From Oceanipulchritudo coccoides (lineage in GTDB: Bacteria > Verrucomicrobiota > Verrucomicrobiia > Opitutales > Oceanipulchritudinaceae), in contig NZ_JAAGNX010000001.1 in assembly GCF_010500615.1 (NCBI RefSeq), positions 124,001 to 188,000 of the forward strand: a DNA stretch of 64,000 nucleotides, read 5' to 3'. Shown here piece by piece: positions 54,266 to 63,392 of this stretch. The notes under the pieces are model-generated. The model searched no databases. It saw only the letters and a list, made by a program, of their open reading frames with translations, and was not told the DNA's origin. The first letter of the stretch is position 1. Each line of letters starts with the position of its first letter. Position numbers and translations under genes: made by a program.

Positions 54266-55405
54266 TTACACCACCTCGTCACCGAGGCAGGTCTCAACCA
54301 GGCGGGCGGTCTGGAGCCACGGGTGGTCGGTGGGGACAATGCGCTTTTTGCCGGCGATTTCTTCAAGGGGAATGGGAACGCAGGTGTTGCCCTTGACGGC
54401 GACCAGCGCATTGAAGTGGTTTTCCTTGAGCAGCTCGCCGGCCTTCGTCCCGAGGCGCGTGCAGAGGAGCCGGTCGAACGGGGTGGGGGATCCGCCACGC
54501 TGGACATGCCCGAGCGATGTAACGCGGGCCTCGACGCCGGTCATGGCCTGAAGCTCGCGGGCAATCTTGTTGGCCACGGGTTCCTCAACCAGATGGACGC
54601 CCTGTGCCTTGGCCCGACGGCGCAATTCCTCCTCCTCGGGGGTCTGTAGCTTCTTTGCCGCTTTCTTTCCCGTCTTCCCGTTGGCAGCCTCCTTTATCGA
54701 CTTAACGCCTTCGGCTACGGCCATGATGGAAAAGCGCTTCCCGGTACGGCGGCGATTAAGAATGCTTTCGGCAACTGCCTCCAGGTTATAAGGAATCTCG
54801 GGAATGAGAATGACATCCGCCCCGCCGGCAATTCCTGCACCGAGGGCCAGCCATCCTGCATCATGCCCCATGATCTCACAGACAATGATCCGGTGGTGGC
54901 TGGTCGCGGTTGAGTGAAGCCGGTCGATGGCCTCGGTGGCGATCGACATGGCAGAATCAAATCCAAAGGTGATGTCGGTCCCGGCGACGTCGTTATCAAT
55001 GGTCTTTGGGAGCGTCAGGACATTCATGCCCGCCTTCTGTAGCCGGAAAGCATTCTTCTGGGTGCCGTTGCCACCGAGGCAGACCAGGCAGTCCAGCCGC
55101 TGTTTTTTATAGTTCGCCACGGCCACGTCGGTCATGTCCATGACCTTGTCGCCCATGCGTATCTTGTGTGGCTTGTCGCGGCTACTCCCGAGGAAGGTAC
55201 CGCCCTGCGTCAGGATGCCGCTCACATTGATACTTTCAATGCGCTCCATGCGGTTTTCCACGAGCCCGCGGAAACCGTCCCGCACACCCATGACTTTCCA
55301 GCCGTAGTGCATGGCGGCCTTGCTGACCCCGCGAATGACTGCATTGAGCCCCGGGCAATCCCCGCCGGCTGTCAAAATCCCTATTGTTCCCCGTGACTTT
55401 GCCAT
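54266..55405 (-). CDS. pfkA: 6-phosphofructokinase
   Basis: A 379-residue phosphofructokinase: TIGILTAGGDCPGLNAVIRG at the start, GGNGTQ where other enzymes have GGDGS/GGDGT, PKTIDNDVAGTDITFGFDSA for the catalytic loop, and IMGHDAGWLALGAGIAGGAD. The retained Gly in GGNGT points to ATP use, whereas the Lys in PKTIDND is shared with PPi-dependent and group III enzymes; the donor therefore needs testing. The middle of the protein has a Lys-rich insertion (NGKTGKKAAKKLQTPEEEEL). Confidence 0.93.
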   Translation of the reverse strand: MAKSRGTIGILTAGGDCPGLNAVIRGVSKAAMHYGWKVMGVRDGFRGLVENRMERIESINVSGILTQGGTFLGSSRDKPHKIRMGDKVMDMTDVAVANYKKQRLDCLVCLGGNGTQKNAFRLQKAGMNVLTLPKTIDNDVAGTDITFGFDSAMSIATEAIDRLHSTATSHHRIIVCEIMGHDAGWLALGAGIAGGADVILIPEIPYNLEAVAESILNRRRTGKRFSIMAVAEGVKSIKEAANGKTGKKAAKKLQTPEEEELRRRAKAQGVHLVEEPVANKIARELQAMTGVEARVTSLGHVQRGGSPTPFDRLLCTRLGTKAGELLKENHFNALVAVKGNTCVPIPLEEIAGKKRIVPTDHPWLQTARLVETCLGDEVV

Positions 55406-55489
55406 GATGGGTGAGCTTATGCGGCTTGCCGGCGGCTTGACAAGCCTCCTGATGGCCTGCTGTGAGAAGCTCTAGCCTCTCTTCACTTG

Positions 55490-55528
55490 GCTTGCCAGCC
55501 GAAGCCCGAACGAAGTGAGGGCGAAGAA
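55490..55528 (-). repeat. tRNA-linked 3' repeat (copy after tRNA-Pro)
   Basis: On the minus strand this 39-bp segment directly follows the tRNA-Pro CCA and starts TTCTTCGCCCTCACTTCG, ending GGCTGGCAAGC. It matches the segment after tRNA-Val at 18607-18647. GCCC and GGGC can pair across an 11-nt loop. Confidence 0.65.
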
Positions 55529-55605
55529 TGGTCGGGGCGGCCGGATTCGAACCGACGACTTCTGCGTCCCAAACGCAGCGCTCTACCAGACTGAGCTACG
55601 CCCCG
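55529..55605 (-). tRNA. tRNA-Pro (anticodon TGG)
   Basis: On the minus strand the sequence folds as a cloverleaf: acceptor CGGGGCG with CGCCCCG, D arm GCTC/GAGC, anticodon stem CTGCG/CGCAG with loop TTTGGGA giving anticodon TGG, T arm GTCGG/CCGGC with loop TTCGAAT, discriminator A and an encoded CCA. Confidence 0.96.
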
Positions 55606-55697
55606 CAATACATGGGAAACTGTGGATTCCGTGGATTTCGGCGGGAATGTCAAATACGGATTTGCAGCGGAGCAATTGTGCGCTAGTTTATTGTGTC

Positions 55698-57719
55698 GTG
55701 AAAGCGCCCAGCTCATTGATTTGTCTTCTGGTGGTGGTCTACCCTCCAGCCGGGATTGAGATGAATGGGCCTGGAAGTGTTTCAGCGCAGTATCCCGGCT
55801 CAATCCCCGTCTTGTCCGTTTGTGGACAGGGCCAGGTTACCGGAAAAAACTTCATCAATCAGCGAATAACACCTCTAGAGGATGGCTGGGTCGTGGAATC
55901 ACTGGAGGAAACAGGGGATGCGGCCATGCTATACCTGCACGTCCGGGAGGAATACAGCGGCTCGATCAGCCCGGATAATCTGGTGAACCGCGATGCCTGG
56001 TGCGCTGACCGGCTTGTTATCTCGACATCGTCCACGGGGATGCCGATCGGGCCGGAAATCGAGAAACAGCTGCTGGCCCTCGGGTTGACCCTCCAGCGGT
56101 CAGTTCCATTTTCTCCCGTACGTGTGTATTCACTTCCCGTAATGAGCCTTGATGCGGTGGGGCAGTGGAAGGGAAAATTAAACACCCTTTTTAGGGAAAG
56201 TGGAATCACGGTCAGCCGGGATCATATTCTGTATCCGGTTTCCACTACGCCGGATGATCCACGTTTCCCTGAGCAGTGGGCGCTTGAGCAGATTCGCGCC
56301 CCGGATGGATGGGACCTGACGACTGGTTCGGACGAGGTTATTGTCGCCGTCCTTGACACGGGTCTTCATGACTCGCACGAGGATTTCTTTGACGGAATCG
56401 CCTCCAATTTGTGGAGCAATCCAGAGGATCCAATTGACGGGATCGACAACGACGACAACGGCTTTGTGGACGACGCGTACGGCTGGGATTTCGTCAATGA
56501 GACCGGCACTTCGATGGAAGACACACATGGCCATGGCACGATGGTCTCAGGACTTCTTGGAGCGCGTGGGAACAATGGCATTGGGGTTTCCGGGGTAGCA
56601 TGGAACATGAAGATCCTTCCGATGCGCGCTGGCGCGGTTTCCCTGCCGAATTCCGTGCTCGCACAGGCCATGGACTATGTCACCGATTTGCGCCTGCGAG
56701 GCTATCCTATTGTCGCGACCAGTAATTCCTATGGTTACTATCCGTATGAGAAGCCTTCCCCGGAGGAGTGGTCAGCAACGGAAGTGCTCGGACAGGCGAT
56801 TGAGCGCGCCCGGCAAGCGGGCATCATGGTCATCACTGCTTCCGGCAACGGTGGGCAGAACAACGACAGCCAATATGTGCGGCACTTTTTCCCCTCGGAT
56901 GCGATCCAGCACAATGTCATTTCGGTCAATGCGCTTGAGCAATCGGGTGCCCTCTGGAGGGGCTCGAATTACGGGATTGAATCGGTCGACATAGCGGCTC
57001 CGGGCCTTGGCGTGCTGACGACCTACAACGATGGCGGTTACCGCCTCTACAGCGGGACATCAATGGCAGCTCCCCATGTCAGTGGGGCGGCAGCCCTGCT
57101 CGCTTCGCTGAAGCCGGATCTCAACACTTCCTGGATGCGCGCCCTGATTCTCGGGACGGCGGCGCCGCATCCCTCGCTTGATGGGAAGCTAACAACTGGT
57201 GGCAGCCTGGATGTCGCCGCACTGCTCAATCTGGCCTCGCTGGCCTTGGATGAGGCATGGAAGCAACTGTACTGGACGGAAGAAGAATTGGCTGCGATGA
57301 CCTTTTCATGGGACGACAACGCCGACTCCGATGCTTGGTCGAACCTCGAGGAACTGGTCTTTGGTGGCAATCCCCGCATGGCCGATTCCCGGTCAGCGTT
57401 TTCCGTTGAGGAGGCGACTTTCCAGCGAGGAATGAGCCATGTAAAGGGCTTCCGCGTCAACCTGCGCTATTTCTGGAGTCCTCTGGCAGATGGGCTCGTT
57501 TCTCTCGATTTTGAATCCAATCCGGGCGTGCGCGGACCCTGGAGGCCGGCCATCCCCGTGAGCCACAAGTTTATCGAAGACGACCCGGCCACCGGCCTGC
57601 GTACTTATGAGGCAGAGTTTCTCTTCCCGCACAGCCCTGCGTTCATGCGGCTCCGCCTTGAACCCGGGCCGCAGAAGCATCCACTGGGATGGGGGCGGGC
57701 GCATGGCGGAGTTGAGTAA
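55698..57719 (+). CDS. Secreted subtilisin-like serine protease (S8)
   Basis: A 673-residue exported protease. From the GTG at 55698 a signal peptide (APSSLICLLVVVYPPAG) is formed. The catalytic triad is complete: Asp in VIVAVLDTGLHD near residue 217, His in DTHGHGTMVSGLLG near 276, oxyanion Asn in ITASGNGGQ and Ser in SGTSMAAPHVSGAAALL near 452. An N-terminal pro-region of about 190 residues precedes the catalytic domain, and a C-terminal part (about 530-673) is of unknown fold. Upstream frame extension through the tRNA is rejected. Confidence 0.9.
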   Translation: MKAPSSLICLLVVVYPPAGIEMNGPGSVSAQYPGSIPVLSVCGQGQVTGKNFINQRITPLEDGWVVESLEETGDAAMLYLHVREEYSGSISPDNLVNRDAWCADRLVISTSSTGMPIGPEIEKQLLALGLTLQRSVPFSPVRVYSLPVMSLDAVGQWKGKLNTLFRESGITVSRDHILYPVSTTPDDPRFPEQWALEQIRAPDGWDLTTGSDEVIVAVLDTGLHDSHEDFFDGIASNLWSNPEDPIDGIDNDDNGFVDDAYGWDFVNETGTSMEDTHGHGTMVSGLLGARGNNGIGVSGVAWNMKILPMRAGAVSLPNSVLAQAMDYVTDLRLRGYPIVATSNSYGYYPYEKPSPEEWSATEVLGQAIERARQAGIMVITASGNGGQNNDSQYVRHFFPSDAIQHNVISVNALEQSGALWRGSNYGIESVDIAAPGLGVLTTYNDGGYRLYSGTSMAAPHVSGAAALLASLKPDLNTSWMRALILGTAAPHPSLDGKLTTGGSLDVAALLNLASLALDEAWKQLYWTEEELAAMTFSWDDNADSDAWSNLEELVFGGNPRMADSRSAFSVEEATFQRGMSHVKGFRVNLRYFWSPLADGLVSLDFESNPGVRGPWRPAIPVSHKFIEDDPATGLRTYEAEFLFPHSPAFMRLRLEPGPQKHPLGWGRAHGGVE

Positions 57720-57720
57720 T

Positions 57721-60700
57721 TCACTCCGCCGCCGGCGACTGATGCGTCCGGATGACCCGGTAGAACTTGCGTGGCTCAAGCGCTGGCGGGACAGGGAGCA
57801 AATTTGATTCAATGGTCTCGCCGGCCCAGATCCAATCACTGGAGTCGGTAAAAATGCCGGATTCCAGGTTGCTGGATTCTTGGAGCTTGTAGAAGGCGCC
57901 ACGGATAGTCGTCCAGTCGAGCTGGATACTGTTTGGATCAACGAAGCTTAGTTGGGTCTCCATGGGTTGGCCGGTAATGCTGCCATCGAAGTATTGGGTG
58001 GCGAGTTCCCATGCCTGGATCCCGGCGATTGAGCCCATGATGCGCCCGGGTCCATCGTCGGCGGGAACATGGATACCACCATAAAGCCGTGAGAGGCCGG
58101 CCTGGTCGGCGGCATCAAAATAGGTGGCCCACTGGAGAACCACGTCCATTGTTGGTCCCGGTTCAAACTCAAGAAACTCATTCTCGTGGGCAGTGAAGGT
58201 CTCCATACCGCCGGGAAAGAATTCACTTCCGGTCATGCGGGCGAGGACTTCCGCGGCGGCCCGGCTGAAGGTGCTGTGACCGGAGACATAGCCCGGGAAG
58301 GCGGGGGTGACAAAGGTGTCGCGCTGGTAGGGAAGCCAGTCTGCGGGTAGCATCCAGTCAACCACCCCGAGGGTTTCATTTTCGCCCGCCGACCAGCTCT
58401 TGATGGCAACCTTGCCAACGTGGGCGGCGAGGTGATCGTGCCGTTGTCCGGATGCGGATGATTCTTCCGTGATCACTTCAACAAGGCCGGGAACCAATGG
58501 CAGACCCATCGGGTCGTAGGCCGGACCCTGTGGCTCCGAGGACTGCCCCAGCTGGCCCATGTAGCGGATACTGCTGATCGGGCGGACATAGTCATACACG
58601 CGCTTGCATCCCCATGCGGCGATGGCGGCATCGTGCAAGGCCCCATTCATGGCAAAGTAGACTTTCACATCCCACTCAAGGGGATCGAGCTCGGGGCCGG
58701 TGCCTTCAAACTGTCGGATGAATTCCGGATGATCGTAAAGTTCGTTGGCGAGAGTGTTCCAATGGCCGGGTGGTGTTTCGGAATCGGGTCCGTCGGCCCA
58801 GAATTCCGCAAGGACCCGGCCGAAGTCAGCGTGATTGACCATATTTGGCGCATACGGTTCTCCCGTGTAGGGATTTAATGGATACCCGGTGCCATCATTC
58901 AGTCCCAGTGTATTGTTGCCGATAGCCCCCGGGGAAATGTCGATCATCTCATTGGTATCCGGACCGAGCAGGCTGCTGCGGTAGATGACTTCAAGGTTGC
59001 CGTCCTTGAACTCGGAATCGGTGGCAGTTCCCAACTGGGGCGGCGGTCCCGGGTCGAGGTGCAGGATTTGATCGGGCTGGAAGGAAGTGAAGGCAAAAGG
59101 CCGGACAGCTCCCCAATTGGGACCGAGGAAGGATTGGACGAGGTCGGTTGTTTGCTGGTTCTGGGTGAAGGCCTCCTCAAAGAGAAGGGGCTGCCAGCGG
59201 TTTGGAAAGTCCATCGTTGTACCCGACTCGGCGACGGGGAGGGGATCATTGACGGCGGTGTATGCCTCTCCAAGGAAACCCGATACGTCATCCCATCCAT
59301 CGGAGGAAGTGTAGGCGATCACCGAGGCGGCTACCCGGTTGCCAAGAGCGGCAGGTGTGCTGCCGGCAGTCCCCGTGTTGAGGGGATCGTAGCCCAGTTC
59401 AAGCATCTGGTTGTTGAGGGAGATCAATGTCGTACTGGCGTTGACCGAGTCTTTGTAGCGATCCACCAATACACGATAGGCGGCATGACTGATGGCCTCG
59501 TTCCGTGCCGTATCGATATCTTCGGCAGTGGCACTTTCGTTGTGCAGGAGCCCGGTGGCTTTGCTATCGTAGGCGGCCCAGGTGTCCCACATGGCGACTG
59601 AGGAAGCAAAAAGGTTGCGCGCATGTTTGGTCGGATCCGGGAAATCGATCCGGATGGCGGCAAGGTTTTGTTCATTCCATTTGCGGGCGACGCTTCTCTC
59701 GTCCACTTCTGTTGAGGCCACGACAAGTAAAAGTGATTCAGACCATTCAAGCCCATCAGCTTGATCCCCGGTAAAGATGCTGACCTTCAGCAAGTATTCG
59801 CCGGGCTCCGCCAGGGCAAGCGTGGCAGGGTTGGTATATTCCACGCCATTGATTGTCCACATGGCGGTTGCGCCCTCCGGCAATGCCTCGGCTGGAAAGG
59901 CCGCGGTGAATTCCTCGCCGGGCAGGATTTCCCGCTTTGACAGGGTGGCCTGCGGACTTTTCAAGACAATGTTTTGCCCAGCATCGACATTTCGGATCTC
60001 AGTCTCGTCACCGGTTGTCCAGCGCGCGCGGATTTGGTCGACTGTTGTGCTTGTGCCCAGCCCGAAGTGGGCAATACGGCCCGGTCCGTGGCCATTGAAT
60101 CCGCTGGAGGCATGCAGCTCGCGCATCTGCTCGGTCTCTCCAGTTTGTATGTAGACGCGTGCACCGATGCCGTCCGTGTGGTGGGGGGCGTTCGTCCCCT
60201 CAAGGCGTATGTTGATGAAATTATTCGTATTGACCGTATCATTACGCAGGAGCACGGGCGGAGCAGGCTCATGGCTTAAGTTGGCTTCGCCACCGACGGG
60301 TATCGAGTTGTTGGCAATGAAGATATCCATGTCACCATCGTTGTCATAATCGAAGGCAATGGCGCAGCGGCCCTGTCCGGTATCTGCGGCATCCCCGGAG
60401 AGCTCCGCAATCTCCTCGAAGACATTGTCGCCCGTGTTTTCGAACAGCCGGGAGGGTGTCGTGCCAAGCTGGTTGAAGGTTCCCGGGGGATTATTCAGTC
60501 CCCAGCCGTTGACATGGAAAATGTCGAGGTCGCCATCGTTGTCGAAGTCGGCCATTTCGGCGCCCCAACCCCATCCGCCGTCACGAACCCCCGATTCCTC
60601 GGTGATATCGGTGAATCCACCTGTACCATTGTTCAGGAGAAGACGGTTCCCGGTGGTCAGCCAGACCTCTTGGGCGCTGTCGAACAAGCGGATGGAGGTC

Positions 60701-61542
60701 ATGAATACATCGAGGTCGCCGTCATTGTCGATGTCGCCGACCGCCGATCCCATGCCGTTCTCGATATCGCTGGTGCCCGCCTGAAGAAAGATTCCATTGC
60801 CAAAATTGCGAAACCAGCGGGTGCTTCCGAAGTCGGCTACGAGGAGGAGATCCTGCAAGCGGTCATTATCAATATCAAGAAAGCGGGGAATATAGTCCCA
60901 GTCATTCCGGAGAGTGATGTAAGGCTCCAGTTGGCCATCGCCGACATTTCGGTAAATCTGGAGGAAGTCCTCAGGAATAGGGGTGCGCGAAAATCTCCAT
61001 GAGCCAAGGGACAGCTCAAGCAGGCCGTCATTGTCGATATCGCCCCAGCTGGGACTGGTCACAGTGGCGAGTGGCTGATCGATTTGCTGTTGGTCCACAG
61101 TAAAGGAGCCCGTGCCGTCATTGATCAGCAATGAGTGGGGCGGCTCCGCACCGGAAATAAAGATGTCAATATCGCCATCAGCGTCGTAATCCGCCGCGCA
61201 GGCCCCCATGTAAGGACCGGTTAAGCCAGCCCCGCGCGCGGAGGCCTCGTCCGAGAAAGTGCCGTCCTTCTGGTTGATATACAACAGGTTGGGGGAATCT
61301 CCACCCTGGAGGACATAGAGATCAATCCAGCCATCCCCGTTGAAATCCTCGGCGACCGCCCCGCCGGATATCTGCGCGTAATCCTCAAGAGCGATGCTTT
61401 CAATCGGTTCGTAGGCGTGCGTGTGCAGGATATTTGCCTCGGTCGTGACATCCGTGAACTGCATGGCAGAGAATGCCACGCTGGTCGAGGCGAGTAGGAA
61501 AATACCTGAAATAGGGTGGCAGCGAAACATGGACACTTTCAT
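57721..61542 (-). CDS. FG-GAP/UnbV fused to a vanadium-dependent haloperoxidase
   Basis: A 1273-residue exported protein. The N-terminal ~440 residues have seven or so FG-GAP-like units with calcium-loop motifs (DFNGDGWID, DYDADGDID, DIDNDGDLD); an ASPIC/UnbV segment (residues ~455-540) and an Ig-like part follow. Residues ~640-1190 form a PAP2/vanadium haloperoxidase domain with all key motifs: KRVYDYVRPISS, PGYVSGHST and SRLYGGIHVPADD. The C-terminal end is a beta-sandwich of verrucomicrobial style. It probably halogenates or oxidises substrates outside the cell. Start is the ATG at 61542. Confidence 0.9.
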   Translation of the reverse strand: MKVSMFRCHPISGIFLLASTSVAFSAMQFTDVTTEANILHTHAYEPIESIALEDYAQISGGAVAEDFNGDGWIDLYVLQGGDSPNLLYINQKDGTFSDEASARGAGLTGPYMGACAADYDADGDIDIFISGAEPPHSLLINDGTGSFTVDQQQIDQPLATVTSPSWGDIDNDGLLELSLGSWRFSRTPIPEDFLQIYRNVGDGQLEPYITLRNDWDYIPRFLDIDNDRLQDLLLVADFGSTRWFRNFGNGIFLQAGTSDIENGMGSAVGDIDNDGDLDVFMTSIRLFDSAQEVWLTTGNRLLLNNGTGGFTDITEESGVRDGGWGWGAEMADFDNDGDLDIFHVNGWGLNNPPGTFNQLGTTPSRLFENTGDNVFEEIAELSGDAADTGQGRCAIAFDYDNDGDMDIFIANNSIPVGGEANLSHEPAPPVLLRNDTVNTNNFINIRLEGTNAPHHTDGIGARVYIQTGETEQMRELHASSGFNGHGPGRIAHFGLGTSTTVDQIRARWTTGDETEIRNVDAGQNIVLKSPQATLSKREILPGEEFTAAFPAEALPEGATAMWTINGVEYTNPATLALAEPGEYLLKVSIFTGDQADGLEWSESLLLVVASTEVDERSVARKWNEQNLAAIRIDFPDPTKHARNLFASSVAMWDTWAAYDSKATGLLHNESATAEDIDTARNEAISHAAYRVLVDRYKDSVNASTTLISLNNQMLELGYDPLNTGTAGSTPAALGNRVAASVIAYTSSDGWDDVSGFLGEAYTAVNDPLPVAESGTTMDFPNRWQPLLFEEAFTQNQQTTDLVQSFLGPNWGAVRPFAFTSFQPDQILHLDPGPPPQLGTATDSEFKDGNLEVIYRSSLLGPDTNEMIDISPGAIGNNTLGLNDGTGYPLNPYTGEPYAPNMVNHADFGRVLAEFWADGPDSETPPGHWNTLANELYDHPEFIRQFEGTGPELDPLEWDVKVYFAMNGALHDAAIAAWGCKRVYDYVRPISSIRYMGQLGQSSEPQGPAYDPMGLPLVPGLVEVITEESSASGQRHDHLAAHVGKVAIKSWSAGENETLGVVDWMLPADWLPYQRDTFVTPAFPGYVSGHSTFSRAAAEVLARMTGSEFFPGGMETFTAHENEFLEFEPGPTMDVVLQWATYFDAADQAGLSRLYGGIHVPADDGPGRIMGSIAGIQAWELATQYFDGSITGQPMETQLSFVDPNSIQLDWTTIRGAFYKLQESSNLESGIFTDSSDWIWAGETIESNLLPVPPALEPRKFYRVIRTHQSPAAE

Positions 61543-61674
61543 CAAGATGCACGTTAATTTGCTCCATTATTTTCCATCTGCAAACGGAAATTAGGGAATC
61601 CGGATGTGTGGACCGCGCACAGGAAGGCGCTTATGACCGCCCCAAGGCCGGACTCCAACTTATATTTTTTAAAG

Positions 61675-61720
61675 TGGAGCCAGCTGTCAGACTCGAACTG
61701 ACGACCTGCTGATTACAAAT
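61675..61720 (-). pseudogene. tRNA-Thr 3' half at an integration junction (att site)
   Basis: On the minus strand the sequence reads GATTTGTAATCAGCAGG..., ending in TGGCTCCA. It matches the second half of tRNA-Thr(TGT): anticodon loop TTTGTAA, T arm GTCAG/CTGAC with TTCGAGT, acceptor strand and an encoded CCA. The homology stops sharply at 61720 inside the anticodon stem, so the 5' half is missing. It is not a working tRNA. It marks the left junction of the integrated element. Confidence 0.88.
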
Positions 61721-61805
61721 CTAAATTTCACCTGTCGATAATTTTCCTGTTGTGTCTTCCCGTGACGCTTGAATACTCAGTAAGAAAGAGGATTGAAGCG
61801 TTGTC

Positions 61806-63248
61806 ATGGATGATCAAGTAAAGACAGGTGTGGACGAGTTAACCCGGTCAAATCCCGGTAAAGTTACCGGGTTAAAAGAGCCAGCGAAAAAGACAAGGTC
61901 GGCAGGCTCCCGCAAGCACCGGACGAAGGGAAAGGATCAAGCTGGATACTGGCTCGATAAAAACCGCCTCGTTCAGAGGGGGAAAAGCACAGAATATTAC
62001 GCCCGGATCTATTGGGATAACCGGGATAGATGGGTGAGCTTTGGATCAAGTAATAAGCGAATTGCCGCAGATAGGGCCGCAGCTTTTTACGGGAGACTGA
62101 AGTTTGAAGGATGGGAGGCCGCTTTCTCTCTCATTAGGCCAAAGAAGGCAGCATCTGTCACCGTGGGGGAATTCATTGAGGCCGCAGAAGAGGCCCTGAC
62201 CCATCCGGGCCGAGGTGGGAAGATCCCGAACCCTGACACAGTGAGGCAATACGCAATTGCTTTTCGTAAGGTTGCCGGAGACGTGGGAGGAGTTCGTAAG
62301 ACCGCAAAGCGATTCCATGGAAAGGGATCTGAGGTATACCGGAAACGAGTGAATGCTCTTCCTCTCTCGAAGATCACGAAAGAGGCCGTGGAGGGATGGA
62401 GATCGAAGCGGCTCAAGAAAGCCGGAACCGATCCGCTGAAGCTAAAGGCTGCAAGAGCAACCTGCAATTCCTACCTGAGATCCTGCCGAGCCTTATTCTC
62501 TTCAAATGTCCTTGAACGGTTGCAAAGGAAGGGAATCGAGCTGAATCAATCACCATTTGCAGAAATCACTCCGATCAAGGAGGGGGATCACCGTTACCGT
62601 TCTTCCATTTCGCGGGAGGTGCTGGTTCAACAGGCAATCCGGGAACTGAAAGTTGCCATGCCGGATCCGGAAGAAAGGACCCTCGAAGCTAAGGCGAAAC
62701 GGGACAAAAACGAGCAATTCAAGGTGTTCCTGCTGGCTCTATTTTGTGGCCTCCGGAGGGGAGAAATTGACTTCCTGACATGGGGACAGATTCACCTTGC
62801 TGAAGGATTCATCCGGATAGAGGAAACTCGCTTCCATAAGCCGAAGTCTGACACTTCCTGCCGGGATGTCCCCCTTGATCCGCAAACGGTGGACATGATC
62901 CGGAGTTACCTTCCTTTCGCAGCGGGAGCTTTCTTTTTAGAGGCTGAAGCCAAACCGGAGGGGAGCCGGACGGATAGGGGTTACAGGTGCAACCGTCACT
63001 TCAAGGCCCTGACTGCATGGCTCAGGAAAAAGGGCATGGATTCAAAGGCCCCAATCCATGACTTGCGGAGAGAATTCGGGAGCTTTGTCTGTGAGAACAC
63101 AGGCATTCATGCTGCCTCAGTTATTCTCGGACACTCCGGGGTTGCTGTAACGGAAAAGTATTACCTCGACGTATCACGGAAGACACCTCCAGGAATCGGG
63201 AAGCTCCTCGGAGGCACTAAAGTGCGGGCCTCTAAACAAGCAGGGTAG
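61806..63248 (+). CDS. Tyrosine recombinase / integrase
   Basis: A 480-residue site-specific recombinase. The catalytic residues are visible: Arg in FCGLRRGEIDFLTWG (about residue 318), the HDLRREFGS box with His-x-x-Arg (about 418), His in ILGHSGVAVTEK and the nucleophile Tyr in KYYLDVSRKT (about 449-450). A SAM-like core-binding domain lies at about 110-230, and the N-terminus is basic. Integrating at an anticodon loop fits one known subfamily of integrases. It is the first gene of the element and points into it. Confidence 0.93.
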   Translation: MDDQVKTGVDELTRSNPGKVTGLKEPAKKTRSAGSRKHRTKGKDQAGYWLDKNRLVQRGKSTEYYARIYWDNRDRWVSFGSSNKRIAADRAAAFYGRLKFEGWEAAFSLIRPKKAASVTVGEFIEAAEEALTHPGRGGKIPNPDTVRQYAIAFRKVAGDVGGVRKTAKRFHGKGSEVYRKRVNALPLSKITKEAVEGWRSKRLKKAGTDPLKLKAARATCNSYLRSCRALFSSNVLERLQRKGIELNQSPFAEITPIKEGDHRYRSSISREVLVQQAIRELKVAMPDPEERTLEAKAKRDKNEQFKVFLLALFCGLRRGEIDFLTWGQIHLAEGFIRIEETRFHKPKSDTSCRDVPLDPQTVDMIRSYLPFAAGAFFLEAEAKPEGSRTDRGYRCNRHFKALTAWLRKKGMDSKAPIHDLRREFGSFVCENTGIHAASVILGHSGVAVTEKYYLDVSRKTPPGIGKLLGGTKVRASKQAG

Positions 63249-63392
63249 GATTGTTTGTTTTTTTACAGCTTTCCGTGGTCAAAACCTTGCAAATTTATAT
63301 AAGCGTCTTTACCCACTTTTACAGACCTGTCCCAGCATGTCTTTAAACCAAACACACAAGCTCAGTTTTTATTAAGGAAGGGAAATATTCTT
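63249..63392. other. Short intergenic region of the element
   Basis: A 144-bp A+T-rich gap between the integrase and the next gene. It has T-rich stretches (GTTTGTTTTTTT) just after the integrase that may act as a terminator. A good ribosome-binding site (AAGGAAGGGAAA) is found 8-10 bp before the next start. Confidence 0.4.

Noticed and set aside
55515-55697. Subtilase start within the tRNA-Pro gene
   Set aside because: The frame is open through the tRNA by chance. The GTG at 55698 creates a signal peptide and lies after the tRNA.
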